The notes beneath the pieces were generated by a model, which was not told the DNA's origin, searched no databases, and worked only from the letters and a program-made list of their open reading frames with translations. From positions 1,798,001-1,862,000 of the forward strand of contig NZ_CP019449.1 in the NCBI RefSeq assembly GCF_001984035.1: a DNA stretch of 64,000 nt, in the 5' to 3' direction. A program made the translations under genes and the position numbers. Source of the DNA: Sphingopyxis sp. QXT-31 (GTDB lineage: Bacteria > Pseudomonadota > Alphaproteobacteria > Sphingomonadales > Sphingomonadaceae). The first letter of the stretch is position 1, and each line of letters opens with the position of its first letter. This document shows, piece after piece, positions 15,242 through 24,556 of the stretch.

Positions 15242-17959
15242 ATGCTCGCTCCCCTGCCCCTTTCCGCGATCCACGCGAGCCATGTCGGCATCTGGCTGGC
15301 GGACGCCGAGGGCCGCGCGCGGCGGGTCGATCGCGGGGCGGCGATCGCGGCGGTCGCGGGGACGCCGCATATCTTCCTCAATGCGCCGCTGACCGGCGAC
15401 CGGCTGGGCTATCCCGAACTGTCGGGGCTCGACCTGTTGGAGCTTTTCGCTTTCCTGTTTCCCGCGCGCTTCGCGGTGCCGACACCGGCGGGGCTGGCGG
15501 CGGCGCTGGAGCTCGAGGCGCCGCAACGCGAGGACGATGTCGCGGCCTTTCTGCCGCTGGCGGCGGCCGCGATGCTCGGCGGCCTCGACGACCCCGCCTG
15601 GCCCGAGCGCGAGGGCGCGTGGCACGGGATACAGGCGCTGGCGCGGCAGCGCTGGCCGTGGGCGCCACTGGTCCAGTCGCGGCTGTCGGTGCCCGACAAG
15701 GACGAGCGCTGGCTGTTCACGCGCCTGCCCGACTGGGAAGAAGCGCCGCCGCGTCCGCAGCCGCGGCAGGTGAATGTGAACGCCGACGATGTCAGCGCAA
15801 GGCTCGACCGGCTGACCGGCGACGGCGCCGAGCGCCGCAGCGGGCAACAGGATTATGCGCGCGCCGCCGCGGGAATCTTCGCCGCGCGCGAACGCAGGGA
15901 TGCACCCCAGATGCTCGTCGCCGAGGCCGGTACGGGGATCGGCAAGACGCTCGGCTATCTCGCCCCCGCCAAGCAGTGGATCGATCAGTCGGCGGGCGCG
16001 GTGTGCATCTCGACCTTCACCAAGGCGCTGCAGCGGCAATTGGCGCGCGAGACCGAGCGGCTCTATCCCGACGCCGCGACGCACCGCGAGAAGGTGGTCG
16101 TGCGCAAGGGACGCGAAAATTACCTCTGCCTGCTCAACCTCGAGGATGCGCTGCAGGGCGGCTTTTCGGGGCGCGCGGCGGTGCTGGCGCAGCTCGTCGC
16201 GCGCTGGGCCGCCTATAGCCGCGACGGCGACATGGTCGGGGGCGACCTGCCCGGCTGGCTGCCCGCCTTGTTCCGCCGCAACGGCACCACCGCGCTGACC
16301 GACCGGCGCGGCGAATGCATCTATGCGGGGTGCCCGCATTTCCGCAAATGCTTCATCGAACGCTCGGCGCGGGCCGCCGGGCAGGCCGACATCGTCATCG
16401 CCAACCACGCGCTGACGATGGTGCAGGCGGCGCGCCCGCGGGATTGCGGGGCGCCCGCGACGCGGCTGATCTTCGACGAGGGGCATCATCTGTGGGACGC
16501 CGCCGATTCGATGTTCGCTGCGGCGCTGACCGGGCAGGAGGCGATCGAGATTCGCCGCTGGGTGCTGGGCCCCGAGGGCAAGTCGCGCGGCCGCCGCCGC
16601 GGGCTGGCCGCGCGGCTCGCCGATGTCGCGAGCTATGACGAGGCGGGCGACAAGGCGATCCAGGCGGCGATCCAGGCGGCGGGCGAGCTGCCCGGAGACG
16701 GCTGGCTCGGCCGGCTCGCCGAGAATGCGCCCTGGGGCGCGGTCGAGTGCCTGCTCGCCGCGGTGCGCGGACAGGTCTATGCGCGCGGCGTCGATGCCAA
16801 GGGCGACAGCGGCTATGGTCTCGAAACCGAGCTCGCCGATCCCGACGCCGACCTCGTCGCCGCCGCCGCGAGCGCGAGCGACGCGGTCGAGGCGCTGCTG
16901 CGCCCGCTGATGGCGCTCGGCAAGCGCCTCGACGCGCTGATCGAGGATCCGCCCGACTGGCTCGACGGCCAGGCGCGCGCGCGCGTCGACGGCGCGCGGC
17001 ACAGCTTGGGCAACCGCATCGATACTCTCGGCGCGTGGCTGTCGCTGCTCGGGCGCGTCGGCGGCCCCGCCGATCCCGATTTCGTCGACTGGCTCGCGGT
17101 GAACCGTATCGATGGGCGCGAGGTCGATTGCGGGCTGCACCGCCACTGGCTCGACCCGGCCAAGCCGATCGCCGACATCGTCTATCGCCCCGCGCACGGC
17201 GTGCTCGTCACGTCGGCGACCTTGCGCGGGTCGAACGACTGGCACGACGCCGACATCCGCACCGGCGCGCGGCATATGGACGGCGGGGTCCAGCATTTCG
17301 CGGTGCCGAGCCCGTTCGACTATGCGCGCCAGTCGGAGGTGATCATCGTCACCGACATCGCGCGCGGCGACCTGCCCGCGCTCGCGGGCGCCTACAGCCG
17401 GCTGATCGAGGCGTCGGGCGGCGGCGCGCTCGGGCTGTTCAGCGCGATCAGGCGGCTGCGTATCGTCCATGCGCGCATCGCCGATCGGCTGGCGCGCGCG
17501 GGGCTGCCGCTGTTTGCGCAGCATGTCGATCCGCTCGACACCGGCACGCTCGTCGACATCTTTCGCGCCGACCCGCACGCCTCGCTGCTCGGCACCGATG
17601 CGCTGCGCGACGGAGTCGACGTCCCCGGCGACTCGCTGCGGCTGGTGGTGATGGAGGGCGTGCCCTGGCCGCGCCCGACGATCCTCCATGCTGCGCGCCG
17701 GGCGGCGCAGGGCGGCGCGCGCTACGACGATATGGTGATCCGCGGGCGCATCGCGCAGGCGTTCGGGCGGCTGATCCGGCGCAGCGACGATTATGGGCAG
17801 TTCGTGATGCTGTCGCCGAGCTTCCCTTCAAGGCTGCTCTCCGCCTTCCCGCCCGGCACCCCGATCCGCCGCCTGCCGCTCGACGAGGCGGTCAATCATG
17901 TCGCCGCCGCCAATGTCGAAAGAAGAAAAACCGCCTTTCGCGCCTTTTCACCGTCATAA
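15242..17959 (+). CDS. ATP-dependent DNA helicase, DinG/XPD (Rad3) family
   Basis: A 905-residue superfamily 2 helicase. Walker A is AEAGTGIGKT (228-237), and the DEAH-equivalent box is IFDEGHHLWD. Between them four cysteines occur in the order C(LLNLED), C-x4-C and C(FIERS), matching the iron-sulfur cluster region of DinG/XPD helicases. The C-terminal motor domain carries VTSATLRG and a final FGRLIRRSDDYG motif (motif VI). The first 190 residues are a lineage-specific extension. Such helicases unwind 5'-tailed, R-loop or G4-containing DNA during repair. ATG 15242 is supported by the promoter just upstream. Confidence 0.87.
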   Translation: MLAPLPLSAIHASHVGIWLADAEGRARRVDRGAAIAAVAGTPHIFLNAPLTGDRLGYPELSGLDLLELFAFLFPARFAVPTPAGLAAALELEAPQREDDVAAFLPLAAAAMLGGLDDPAWPEREGAWHGIQALARQRWPWAPLVQSRLSVPDKDERWLFTRLPDWEEAPPRPQPRQVNVNADDVSARLDRLTGDGAERRSGQQDYARAAAGIFAARERRDAPQMLVAEAGTGIGKTLGYLAPAKQWIDQSAGAVCISTFTKALQRQLARETERLYPDAATHREKVVVRKGRENYLCLLNLEDALQGGFSGRAAVLAQLVARWAAYSRDGDMVGGDLPGWLPALFRRNGTTALTDRRGECIYAGCPHFRKCFIERSARAAGQADIVIANHALTMVQAARPRDCGAPATRLIFDEGHHLWDAADSMFAAALTGQEAIEIRRWVLGPEGKSRGRRRGLAARLADVASYDEAGDKAIQAAIQAAGELPGDGWLGRLAENAPWGAVECLLAAVRGQVYARGVDAKGDSGYGLETELADPDADLVAAAASASDAVEALLRPLMALGKRLDALIEDPPDWLDGQARARVDGARHSLGNRIDTLGAWLSLLGRVGGPADPDFVDWLAVNRIDGREVDCGLHRHWLDPAKPIADIVYRPAHGVLVTSATLRGSNDWHDADIRTGARHMDGGVQHFAVPSPFDYARQSEVIIVTDIARGDLPALAGAYSRLIEASGGGALGLFSAIRRLRIVHARIADRLARAGLPLFAQHVDPLDTGTLVDIFRADPHASLLGTDALRDGVDVPGDSLRLVVMEGVPWPRPTILHAARRAAQGGARYDDMVIRGRIAQAFGRLIRRSDDYGQFVMLSPSFPSRLLSAFPPGTPIRRLPLDEAVNHVAAANVERRKTAFRAFSPS

Positions 17960-18016
17960 GATTGCGGCACAAGGCCCCGGACCGAGGGGATGACGCGGCA
18001 AGCGCGGGGAGCGATT

Positions 18017-18562
18017 TTGAAGACTTTGACCATCCTGCGCCACGCCAAATCGGGCTGGGACGTGCAGGTCGAGCGCGATTTCGACCGTCCGATCAACGCC
18101 CGCGGCAAACGCGGCGCCGACCTGATCGGGCAATATCTGAAGCGCCAGGGTTTCCCGGTCGACCGCATCATCGCCTCGCCCGCGGTGCGCGTGACCGAGA
18201 CGCTCGATATCTTCCAGCCCGCGGCGAACCTCGACGCGGTCGAGCCGCATTGGGACCGGCGCATCTACCTTGCCTCGGCGGCGACGCTGATCGACACGAT
18301 CCGCGACACCGGCCGCGACGCCCAGCATCTGCTGATCGCGGGGCATAATCCGGGGCTGGAGGATCTGATCCTCGAGCTGGTGCCCGAAAGCGACGACGAT
18401 GAGTTCCGCGCCGCGGTCGAGAAAAAATTGCCGACATCGGCGATGGCGCGGCTGGAGATCGACATCGCCGACTGGCACGACCTCGATGTGAGGCAGGCGC
18501 GGATCGTGGATTTCATCCGCCCGCGCGACCTGGACCCGACGCTGGGTCCGGCGATGGATTGA
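18017..18562 (+). CDS. SixA-like histidine phosphatase
   Basis: This protein of 181 residues belongs to the histidine phosphatase (phosphoglycerate mutase-like) superfamily. The catalytic RHG-type motif appears as ILRHAKSGW, and the second histidine as LIAGHNPGLED; an arginine in IASPAVRVTET completes the pocket. SixA in E. coli removes phosphate from histidine phosphotransfer domains; the substrate here is unknown. The TTG at 18017 is preferred: GGGGAG lies at the proper distance and the protein then begins MKTLTILRHAKSGW. ATG 17990 has its purine run touching the start codon. The gene follows the helicase by about 57 bases. Confidence 0.82.
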   Translation: MKTLTILRHAKSGWDVQVERDFDRPINARGKRGADLIGQYLKRQGFPVDRIIASPAVRVTETLDIFQPAANLDAVEPHWDRRIYLASAATLIDTIRDTGRDAQHLLIAGHNPGLEDLILELVPESDDDEFRAAVEKKLPTSAMARLEIDIADWHDLDVRQARIVDFIRPRDLDPTLGPAMD

Positions 18563-18566
18563 AGTC

Positions 18567-18701
18567 AATCCTCCCTGTCCCGCAGGCATGGGGAGGTGGC
18601 AGCGCGAAGCGCTGACGGAGGCAATTTCGCTAGGTTGTCGCCCCTCCACCACCGCTTCGCGGCGGTCCCCCTCCCCATCGCTTCGCGACAGGGAGGATTA
18701 T
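18567..18701. repeat. Intergenic palindromic element, family C copy 2
   Basis: The ends AATCCTCCCTGTC and GACAGGGAGGATT are perfectly complementary (18567-18579 and 18689-18701). The element fills the whole convergent gap between the phosphatase and merR genes and touches the merR stop codon. It could act as a shared terminator. Confidence 0.78.
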
Positions 18702-19094
18702 TCAGATCAGCACCCCGATCGCCTTCGCCAGCCGCTGGCGCAGTTCGATGAGGTCGGCGACCGGCACGCCCGATTTGCCCGTCGGCGCCGCCTGCGGGTC
18801 GAGTTCCTCGCGCGTCAGCGGGGCGCGGGGTGCCGCCTCTTCCTTGCCGGTGAGCGCCTTGCGCGCGCCTTCGACGGTGAAGCCCTTCACATGCAGCAGC
18901 TCGTGGATCTTCTCCGCGAGCGCAACATCCTCGGCGCGGTAATAGCGGCGGCGGCCGGAGCGCTGCAGCGGCTTCAGCTCGGGGAAGCGCGTTTCCCAAT
19001 AGCGGAGCACGTGGGTGGGCACGCCGATGCGGTTCGCCAGCTCGCCGATCGCGAGCATGGCGCCGTCGGCCTTGCCGCCGTCATCTACATCCAT
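18702..19094 (-). CDS. MerR family transcriptional regulator
   Basis: This 130-residue protein has an N-terminal MerR winged helix-turn-helix: AIGELANRIGVPTHVLRYWE, then TRFPELKP, RRYYRAEDV and a dimerisation helix (LAEKIHELLHVKGFTVEGA). No effector-binding cysteines are present. It is immediately downstream (3 bases) of ihfA, an arrangement widespread in alphaproteobacteria where this gene is usually annotated only as a MerR regulator. Its targets are not known. Confidence 0.9.
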   Translation of the reverse strand: MDVDDGGKADGAMLAIGELANRIGVPTHVLRYWETRFPELKPLQRSGRRRYYRAEDVALAEKIHELLHVKGFTVEGARKALTGKEEAAPRAPLTREELDPQAAPTGKSGVPVADLIELRQRLAKAIGVLI

Positions 19095-19097
19095 GCT

Positions 19098-19391
19098 TTA
19101 TCCGCCCGCGACGCGGCCGCGCATCGATTGGCTGGCGCGAAAGGTCATCACCCGCCGCGGCAGGATCGGAACCTCGATGCCGGTCTTGGGATTGCGGCCG
19201 ATGCGCTGCGCCTTGTCGCGCAGCACAAAGGTTCCGAAGCCCGAAATCTTCACATTCTGCCCCTCGGCGAGCGCGTCGGACATATGGTCGAGGATCGATT
19301 CGACGATGCTCGCCGACTCGTTGCGCGACAATCCGATCTGATGATTGATCCGCGCTGCGATATCTGCGCGGGTGAGCGTGCCTGCTGCCAT
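19098..19391 (-). CDS. ihfA: Integration host factor subunit alpha
   Basis: This 97-residue DNA-bending protein is of the HU/IHF family. [20 protein letters not shown] forms the helical dimer region, [13 protein letters not shown] the sheet, and [12 protein letters not shown] the DNA-inserting arm with the intercalating proline. The alpha subunit assignment rests on this arm sequence and on the ihfA-merR pairing. IHF bends promoters and is needed at many sigma-54 promoters, such as those of the flagellar cluster in this window. ATG 19391 has GGGGAGGGA about eight bases upstream. It lies 148 bases after fabH. Confidence 0.92.
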   Translation of the reverse strand: MAAGTLTRADIAARINHQIGLSRNESASIVESILDHMSDALAEGQNVKISGFGTFVLRDKAQRIGRNPKTGIEVPILPRRVMTFRASQSMRGRVAGG

Positions 19392-19539
19392 CCTAGTCCC
19401 TCCCCTGACGAAGCAAATGCCCGATGGGGTCCCGCCGGTCCCCCACCGTCGCGAGTCCCACCGCGCCTATGTAACAAAAGCGAATTAATCCGCCAAACTG
19501 AAACGGATGGAGCGAGGAGTTAAAGCGGCGAGCGCTTGA

Positions 19540-20505
19540 TCAGACGCGCAGGACCGCAGCGCCCCAGGTGAAGCCGCCGCCCATCGCCTCGAGCACGACC
19601 AGATCGCCGCGCTTGATGCGCCCGTCGCGCACCGCGAGGTCGAGCGCCAAGGGAACGGAAGCCGCCGACGTATTGGCGTGCTGGTCGACGGTGAGCACGA
19701 CGCGTTCGGCGGGCAGGCCCAGCTTCTTCGCGGTCGCGTCGATGATCCGCTTGTTCGCCTGGTGCGGGACGACCCAGTCGATCTGGTCGGCGCTGAGCCC
19801 GACATCGGCCATCACCTCGCCGAGCACCGAGGCGAGGTTGGTCACCGCGTGGCGGAACACTTCGCGGCCATGCATGCGGACATGGCCGACGGTGCCGGTG
19901 GTTGAGGGGCCGCCGTCGACATAGAGCATGTCGCAATATTTGCCCTCGGCATGGAGCCGGGTCGCGAGGATGCCCTGATCGTCGTCGACATCCTTCGCCG
20001 ACAGCACCACCGCGCCCGCGCCGTCGCCGAAGAGGACGCAGGTCGTGCGGTCCTCCCAGTCGAGGATGCGACTGAAGGTCTCGCTGCCGATCACCAGCGC
20101 ATGCTTGGCCGCGCCGGTGCGCAGCATCGAGTCGGCGACCGACACCGCGTAGAGGAAGCCCGAGCAGACCGCCGCGACGTCGAAGGCGATACAGTCGGGC
20201 GCGCCGAGGATCGCCTGCACCTTGGTGGCGCTGGCGGGGAAGGTGTTGTCGGGGGTGGCGGTGGCGACGATGATCAGGCCGATGTCGGCGGGCTCGAGTC
20301 CGGCGGCAGCGAGCGCCTGCTTCGCGGCATCGGCGCCGAGCGTCGCGGTCGTCTCGTCGGGCTCGGCGATGTGGCGGAAGCGGATGCCGGTGCGCTCGAC
20401 GATCCATTCGTCGCTGGTGTCGACGCGCTCCGCGAGTTCGGCGTTCGAGACGCGCGTGCGCGGCAGCGCCGAGCCGGTGCCGGCGAGAATCGCGCGCAGG
20501 GTCAT
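19540..20505 (-). CDS. fabH: Beta-ketoacyl-ACP synthase III
   Basis: A 321-residue thiolase-fold enzyme that condenses acetyl-CoA with malonyl-ACP to start fatty acid synthesis. The catalytic triad is C114 ([10 protein letters not shown]), H248 (VPHQANKR) and N278 (HANTSAAS). Length is standard for the family. The ATG overlaps the plsX stop codon by four bases (ATGA), so the two are translationally coupled in the rpmF-plsX-fabH order known from many bacteria. Confidence 0.95.
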   Translation of the reverse strand: MTLRAILAGTGSALPRTRVSNAELAERVDTSDEWIVERTGIRFRHIAEPDETTATLGADAAKQALAAAGLEPADIGLIIVATATPDNTFPASATKVQAILGAPDCIAFDVAAVCSGFLYAVSVADSMLRTGAAKHALVIGSETFSRILDWEDRTTCVLFGDGAGAVVLSAKDVDDDQGILATRLHAEGKYCDMLYVDGGPSTTGTVGHVRMHGREVFRHAVTNLASVLGEVMADVGLSADQIDWVVPHQANKRIIDATAKKLGLPAERVVLTVDQHANTSAASVPLALDLAVRDGRIKRGDLVVLEAMGGGFTWGAAVLRV

Positions 20506-21536
20506 GCGCCGGTGTCCCGGCGGAAATTGGCGAGATCCTCGGTCACCTGGCGCGTGATATCCTTTTCGACCAGTTCGGCGCAGACATGGACGGCGTTGGC
20601 GACACCCTTGTCGTTGGCGCTGCCGTGGCTCTTGAGCACCACGCCGTTGAGCCCGAGGAACACCGCGCCATTATGATTGTTGGGGTCGAGATGGTGGCGC
20701 AGCAGCTCGGTCGCGGGGCGCGAGATCAGGAAGCCGATCTTCGAGCGCACCGACGAGGTGAAGGCGCGGCGCAGGACGTCGGTGACGAAGCGCGCGGTGC
20801 CTTCGATGGTCTTCAGCGCGATATTGCCCGAAAAGCCGTCGTGGACGATGACGTCGACCTCGCCGCGCGACAATTTGTCGCCTTCGATGAAGCCGGTGAA
20901 TTCCATCGGCAGATGCGTCGCGGCGCGCAGCAGCGCGGCGGCGTCGCGAATTTCGTCTGTGCCCTTGAGCTCTTCGGTGCCGATGTTGAGCAGCGCGACG
21001 CGCGGGCGTTCGAGCCCCATGACGGTGCGCGCATAGGCGGCGCCCATCACCGCGAATTGCGTGAGGTTGTTGGCGTCGCACTCGGTGTTGGCGCCGAGGT
21101 CGAGCATCACGACATCATTGTCGCCGAGCGAGGGCAGCAGCGCCGCGAGCGCGGGCCGGTCGATGCCCGGCATCGTGCGCAGCGCGAGCTTCGCCATCGC
21201 CATCAGCGCGCCGGTGTTGCCCGCCGACAGCGCGCCGCCGGCATCGCCGCGTTTCACCGCGTCGATCGCGAGCCCCATCGAGGTGGTCTTCGCCTTGCGG
21301 ATCGCCTGACTCGGCTTGTCCTCGCCGGTCACCACGCCATCGGTGTGGATGATGTCCGACGCGGCGCGCAGGTTCGGGTGGTTTTCCAGCGCAGCCTTGA
21401 TCTGCACCTCGTCGCCGACGAGGAGGAAACGCAGGCCGTCGTGCTGGTGACGCGCCATCGCGGCGCCGGCGAGCATCACGCGCACGCCGACGTCACCGCC
21501 CATCGCATCGATCGCGATTCGCGGTGTGAGGCTCAT
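20502..21536 (-). CDS. plsX: Phosphate acyltransferase PlsX
   Basis: This 344-residue enzyme makes acyl-phosphate from acyl-ACP for phospholipid synthesis. The N terminus [12 protein letters not shown] and the motifs [25 protein letters not shown] and [18 protein letters not shown] are characteristic. It follows rpmF by 22 bases and overlaps fabH by four bases. The protein is peripheral to the membrane in characterised cases. Confidence 0.95.
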   Translation of the reverse strand: MSLTPRIAIDAMGGDVGVRVMLAGAAMARHQHDGLRFLLVGDEVQIKAALENHPNLRAASDIIHTDGVVTGEDKPSQAIRKAKTTSMGLAIDAVKRGDAGGALSAGNTGALMAMAKLALRTMPGIDRPALAALLPSLGDNDVVMLDLGANTECDANNLTQFAVMGAAYARTVMGLERPRVALLNIGTEELKGTDEIRDAAALLRAATHLPMEFTGFIEGDKLSRGEVDVIVHDGFSGNIALKTIEGTARFVTDVLRRAFTSSVRSKIGFLISRPATELLRHHLDPNNHNGAVFLGLNGVVLKSHGSANDKGVANAVHVCAELVEKDITRQVTEDLANFRRDTGA

Positions 21537-21558
21537 CCGAACGCTTTCCGCTTGGGGC

Positions 21559-21738
21559 TTAGGCGCCGACCGAGACGACTTCGCGGCCGTTGTAGTGGCC
21601 GCAGGCGTTGCAGAGGTTGTGCGGGCGCTTGAGCTCGCCGCAGTTCGGGCATTCCTGATAGGCTTCGACCTTCAGGCTGTCGTGGCTGCGACGCATGCCG
21701 CGCTTCGAGGGCGAGGTTTTTCGCTTGGGGACGGCCAT
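21559..21738 (-). CDS. rpmF: 50S ribosomal protein L32
   Basis: A 59-residue ribosomal protein beginning [20 protein letters not shown] and containing the zinc-ribbon cysteines C-P-N-C-G and C-N-A-C-G-H. Because all four cysteines are kept, this is the zinc-containing form. The ATG has AGGAAATATT upstream. It is the first gene of the rpmF-plsX-fabH unit; the yceD gene often found before it is absent here. Confidence 0.95.
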   Translation of the reverse strand: MAVPKRKTSPSKRGMRRSHDSLKVEAYQECPNCGELKRPHNLCNACGHYNGREVVSVGA

Positions 21739-21917
21739 AATATTTCCTGCATATTTAGACGTTTATACGAATCGGCTACCCGGATTTGTCGCCCCCGTCG
21801 CCGGGAATGACTGGCCCGCCCGCCGTGCCGAAGCCCGTCCTGCCTTGAAATGACAAGAAAATCTTCTGCCGGAGGGTGCCTCAACGCCAGATGGTGTCGG
21901 GTGCCGGATCGGGCGGG

Positions 21918-21945
21918 GCTATAGCGTTTTTGCCCGCAAAGGCAA
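21918..21945 (-). promoter_or_regulatory. Candidate sigma-70 promoter for rpmF-plsX-fabH
   Basis: On the minus strand TTGCCT (21945-21940) and TATAGC (21923-21918) are 16 bp apart. The start point would fall near 21911, giving a leader of about 170 nt (21739-21911) in which I see no known riboswitch. Confidence 0.45.
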
Positions 21946-22037
21946 GCCCCGAGCACGGCTTGCCGCACGCACGCGGGAATGCCACATGTCGGCCACCGCG
22001 CGCTTCATGCCGCGGCCGACGATATGGGGGAAGCGAG

Positions 22038-22472
22038 ATGACGATATTGCCGATCAGCCTGACGATCGCCGCGGGGGCGGCGCTGCTCAACCTGTGGCTT
22101 TCGATGCGCGTCGGGCGCGTCCGCGGACAGGAGAAGGTGTCGATCGGCGACGGCGGCAACGACCGGGTGATCCGCCGCATGCGCGCGCACAGCAATTTCG
22201 TCGAGAACACCGCCTTCGTGCTGATCCTGCTGGCGCTCGTCGAACTGGGGGTCGGATCGTCGACTTGGCTGTGGGCGGTCGGCGCGCTCTATCTGGTCGG
22301 GCGCATCCTGCACGCGCTGGGCATGGACGGGATGATGTGGGGCCGCATGGTCGGCACGACGATCACGATGGTAACCCAGCTTGGCCTCGCCGGATTCGCT
22401 TTGTTCACCGTTTATTCGGCGCCGACCAATATCACCTCTACGGTGACCGAGACGGTGGTCATCGACAAGTAG
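22038..22472 (+). CDS. MAPEG family membrane protein
   Basis: This 144-residue protein has four membrane segments (about 3-22, 60-80, 84-103 and 112-132) and the MAPEG signature RRMRAHSNFVENTAFVLIL, with the conserved Arg, His and Asn-Glu residues that bind glutathione in eicosanoid and glutathione-transferase members. Bacterial MAPEG proteins mostly have unknown substrates. ATG 22038 is preceded by GGGGGAAGCGAG; the frame back to 21876 is not coding-like. It is convergent with the MBL-fold gene. Confidence 0.85.
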   Translation: MTILPISLTIAAGAALLNLWLSMRVGRVRGQEKVSIGDGGNDRVIRRMRAHSNFVENTAFVLILLALVELGVGSSTWLWAVGALYLVGRILHALGMDGMMWGRMVGTTITMVTQLGLAGFALFTVYSAPTNITSTVTETVVIDK

Positions 22473-22478
22473 AGAGGG

Positions 22479-23144
22479 TCAAGCGCCCATCGCCATGTCG
22501 CTGACATAGGGGTTGGTGCGCCGTTCCTGGCCGAATTTGCTGTGCGGGCCGTGGCCCGGCAGGAACACCGTGTCGTCGCCGAGCGGCCACAATTTCTGCG
22601 TGATCGAATCGAGCAACTGCTGGTGGTTGCCGCGCGGGAAATCGGTGCGGCCGATCGAGCCCTGGAACAGCACGTCGCCGACGATCGCGAGCTTCGAGGG
22701 CTCGTGATGGAAGACGACATGCCCCGGCGTGTGGCCGGGGCAGTGGATGACGTCGATGCTGAGGTTGCCGACGGTCACCTTGTCGCCGTCGACCAGCCAG
22801 CGGTCGGGCTCGAAGGGCTCGCCCTCCATGCCGAAGCGCTCGCCCGCGGTCGCAAGGCCCTCGATCCAGAAGCGGTCGTCCTCGTGCGGCCCCTCGATCG
22901 GCACGCCAAGCTCCTTCGCGAGCACGCCCGCCATGCCGCAATGGTCCATATGCCCGTGGGTGACGAGGATCTTCTCGACCTCGACCCCGGTCTGGCGCAC
23001 CGCCTCGCGCAGCTTGTCGAGGTCGCCGCCGGGATCGACGAAGGCGGCCTTGTTGGTCTCGGTGCACCCCAGCAGGGTGCAGTTCTGCTGAAAGGCGGTG
23101 ACGGGCACGATCGCGGCGCGCAGCGGCGGATTGGGAGCGTTCAT
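22479..23144 (-). CDS. Metallo-beta-lactamase fold hydrolase (glyoxalase II-like)
   Basis: A 221-residue MBL-fold protein. Metal-binding motif THGHMDHCG, then CPGHTPGHVVFHH, GDVLFQGSIGRTDFP and LPGHGPHSKFGQE match the YcbL/glyoxalase II subgroup that hydrolyses thioesters. ATG 23144 starts just before the conserved AAIVPVTAFQQNC; the frame to 23258 runs into the palindromic repeat. The substrate is not established. Confidence 0.88.
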   Translation of the reverse strand: MNAPNPPLRAAIVPVTAFQQNCTLLGCTETNKAAFVDPGGDLDKLREAVRQTGVEVEKILVTHGHMDHCGMAGVLAKELGVPIEGPHEDDRFWIEGLATAGERFGMEGEPFEPDRWLVDGDKVTVGNLSIDVIHCPGHTPGHVVFHHEPSKLAIVGDVLFQGSIGRTDFPRGNHQQLLDSITQKLWPLGDDTVFLPGHGPHSKFGQERRTNPYVSDMAMGA

Positions 23145-23230
23145 GGGCCGGATGTGGGGAAAAGTGGGCGGATTGGCAAGGGTGGAGAGGCGTAGGGCGC
23201 GCGTGAGATCAATGGGCCGACCTATGAATC

Positions 23231-23310
23231 CCGTTCGTGTCGAGCAAAGTCGAGACACGCTTGGGAAGCGCCAGCCGTCAGGGTGTCTCGACTTCGCTCG
23301 ACACGAACGG
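23231..23310. repeat. Intergenic palindromic repeat, family A copy 2
   Basis: Arms at 23231-23258 (CCGTTCGTGTCGAGCAAAGT...) and 23283-23310 (GTGTCTCGACTTCGCTCGAC...) form a 28-bp stem with one mismatch (CAAAG against CGAAG). The loop is nearly the same as in the copy at 11537. It lies in the gap between the MBL hydrolase and the protease gene. Confidence 0.85.
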
Positions 23311-23336
23311 AAATATAGGTTGGCGCCGACCGCGCC

Positions 23337-23888
23337 TCAGCGCAGCGTCATCGTGTCGCCCTCGACATTCACCGCGTCGAGCTTGGCGAGATAGCTTTGC
23401 CCCAAGAGCGAGACGCCCATGTCGGCGTCGACCACCGCGGCCTCGACGCGGCGCACCTCGATGCCGTCGATATCGACGCTGTCGAGGACGACGCGGCGCA
23501 TCGGGACGTCTCCGCCGGCGGTGCGCGCGGTGCCCGCGACGGGCAGGCTGTCGACGTCGATCCCGATCGCCTCGGCATCGCGGCGGGTCAGCGCGACGAC
23601 CGAGGCGCCGCTGTCGACCATCATGCGGATGTTGGTGCCGTCGACATTGGCGTCGGCGTAGAAATGCGAATCGCCCGCACGGCCGAGCCGGACCTCGCCC
23701 GACGAGGCGACACGCGCGTCGTCCGACGACCAGCCGCCGCCCCCGCGCTCGCCCCAGCCGCCGTCGTCCTTCGGTTTCGCGGCGGCGATCTCGGGGCGCT
23801 GCGGGTCGGTCGTGCGAATCGCCACCCCGGCCAAGCCGACCGATATCGCCGCGATGCCCGCGACCAGCAGGATGAAACGCCCCAGCAT
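23337..23888 (-). CDS. Membrane-anchored retropepsin-like aspartic protease
   Basis: This protein of 183 residues has an N-terminal membrane anchor (MLGRFILLVAGIAAISVG) and a Gly/Asp-rich linker. A single retropepsin-like domain then carries the active-site loop MMVDSGASVVALT and a late VSLLGQSYLAKL segment. It resembles the clan AA family known as TIGR02281, which forms a dimer like viral retropepsins. Its target is unknown. No partner is obvious; the next gene on the minus strand lies upstream by 45 bases. Confidence 0.82.
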   Translation of the reverse strand: MLGRFILLVAGIAAISVGLAGVAIRTTDPQRPEIAAAKPKDDGGWGERGGGGWSSDDARVASSGEVRLGRAGDSHFYADANVDGTNIRMMVDSGASVVALTRRDAEAIGIDVDSLPVAGTARTAGGDVPMRRVVLDSVDIDGIEVRRVEAAVVDADMGVSLLGQSYLAKLDAVNVEGDTMTLR

Positions 23889-23933
23889 CGCGCTATTCTC
23901 GCCGCATATCCTTGGTTTTGCGTTAAGCGCGGG

Positions 23934-24524
23934 TCAGGATCGCCCTGCCCCCGGCTGCTCGATGAAGGCACGCCAGCCCGGCGCCTCCTCGCGCATATTG
24001 AAAACGATCCGCGCGCAGGCATAGCGGCCCGGCGCGTTGTCGGCCTCGCGCGCGGTCGCGGGCCAGGGGCCGTCGCCGTTGCCGCCTGCAGACCAGCAGA
24101 CGAGCGCCTCGGCCTCCTCCCCCGCCTCGATCGCCGCGCGTTCGCCGGCGTCGAGCGACGCGGGCGCGCTCCAGCCGAGGATGCGCTGGTGGGTGAAGCC
24201 TTGCGCAAAGAGCGCGTGCCGGAACGGGCCTTTCGGATCGGCGAGCAGGCCGCGGACGCGCGCGCGGTCGGCGGCGGCGAGCCACTGGCCGCCGAGCATC
24301 GGCCCCCAGCGCGCCTCGTCGCGCGATCGCAGCGCCGCGACGAGTTCGGCGGCCGCCGCCTCGAACCGCGGCGTCCACACCGAATCACTGGCCAGCGGCG
24401 CGAGCGGCGACGCGGGCGACGCCGCCTCCGGCTCGACGGGCAACAGCGAGGCCGGCGCCGCATGGGCGGGCGCGGCCAGGGCGAAAGCAGCGACGAGCGC
24501 CGACGATATCAGCTTCGCAGGCAT
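23934..24524 (-). CDS. Secreted protein of unknown function
   Basis: A protein of 196 residues with a clear signal peptide (MPAKLISSALVAAFALAAPA, cut after HA22). The mature part has tryptophan-bearing helices (RWGPMLGGQWLAAADRARV) and two late cysteines (ALVCW and RYACARI) that may form a disulfide. I do not recognise the family with certainty. ATG 24560 overlaps the ygfZ stop as ATGA and would add 12 residues before the signal peptide; ATG 24524 gives the cleaner signal sequence. Confidence 0.65.
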   Translation of the reverse strand: MPAKLISSALVAAFALAAPAHAAPASLLPVEPEAASPASPLAPLASDSVWTPRFEAAAAELVAALRSRDEARWGPMLGGQWLAAADRARVRGLLADPKGPFRHALFAQGFTHQRILGWSAPASLDAGERAAIEAGEEAEALVCWSAGGNGDGPWPATAREADNAPGRYACARIVFNMREEAPGWRAFIEQPGAGRS

Positions 24525-24556
24525 GGCGGCCAGCCTAGCAGCAAAGCCCGCGTCTG

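Noticed and set aside
15050..17689. An 879-residue open frame opposite the helicase
   Set aside because: Antisense shadow of a gene with clear Walker and motif VI signatures; its own composition is Arg/Ala/Asp repetitive without motifs.
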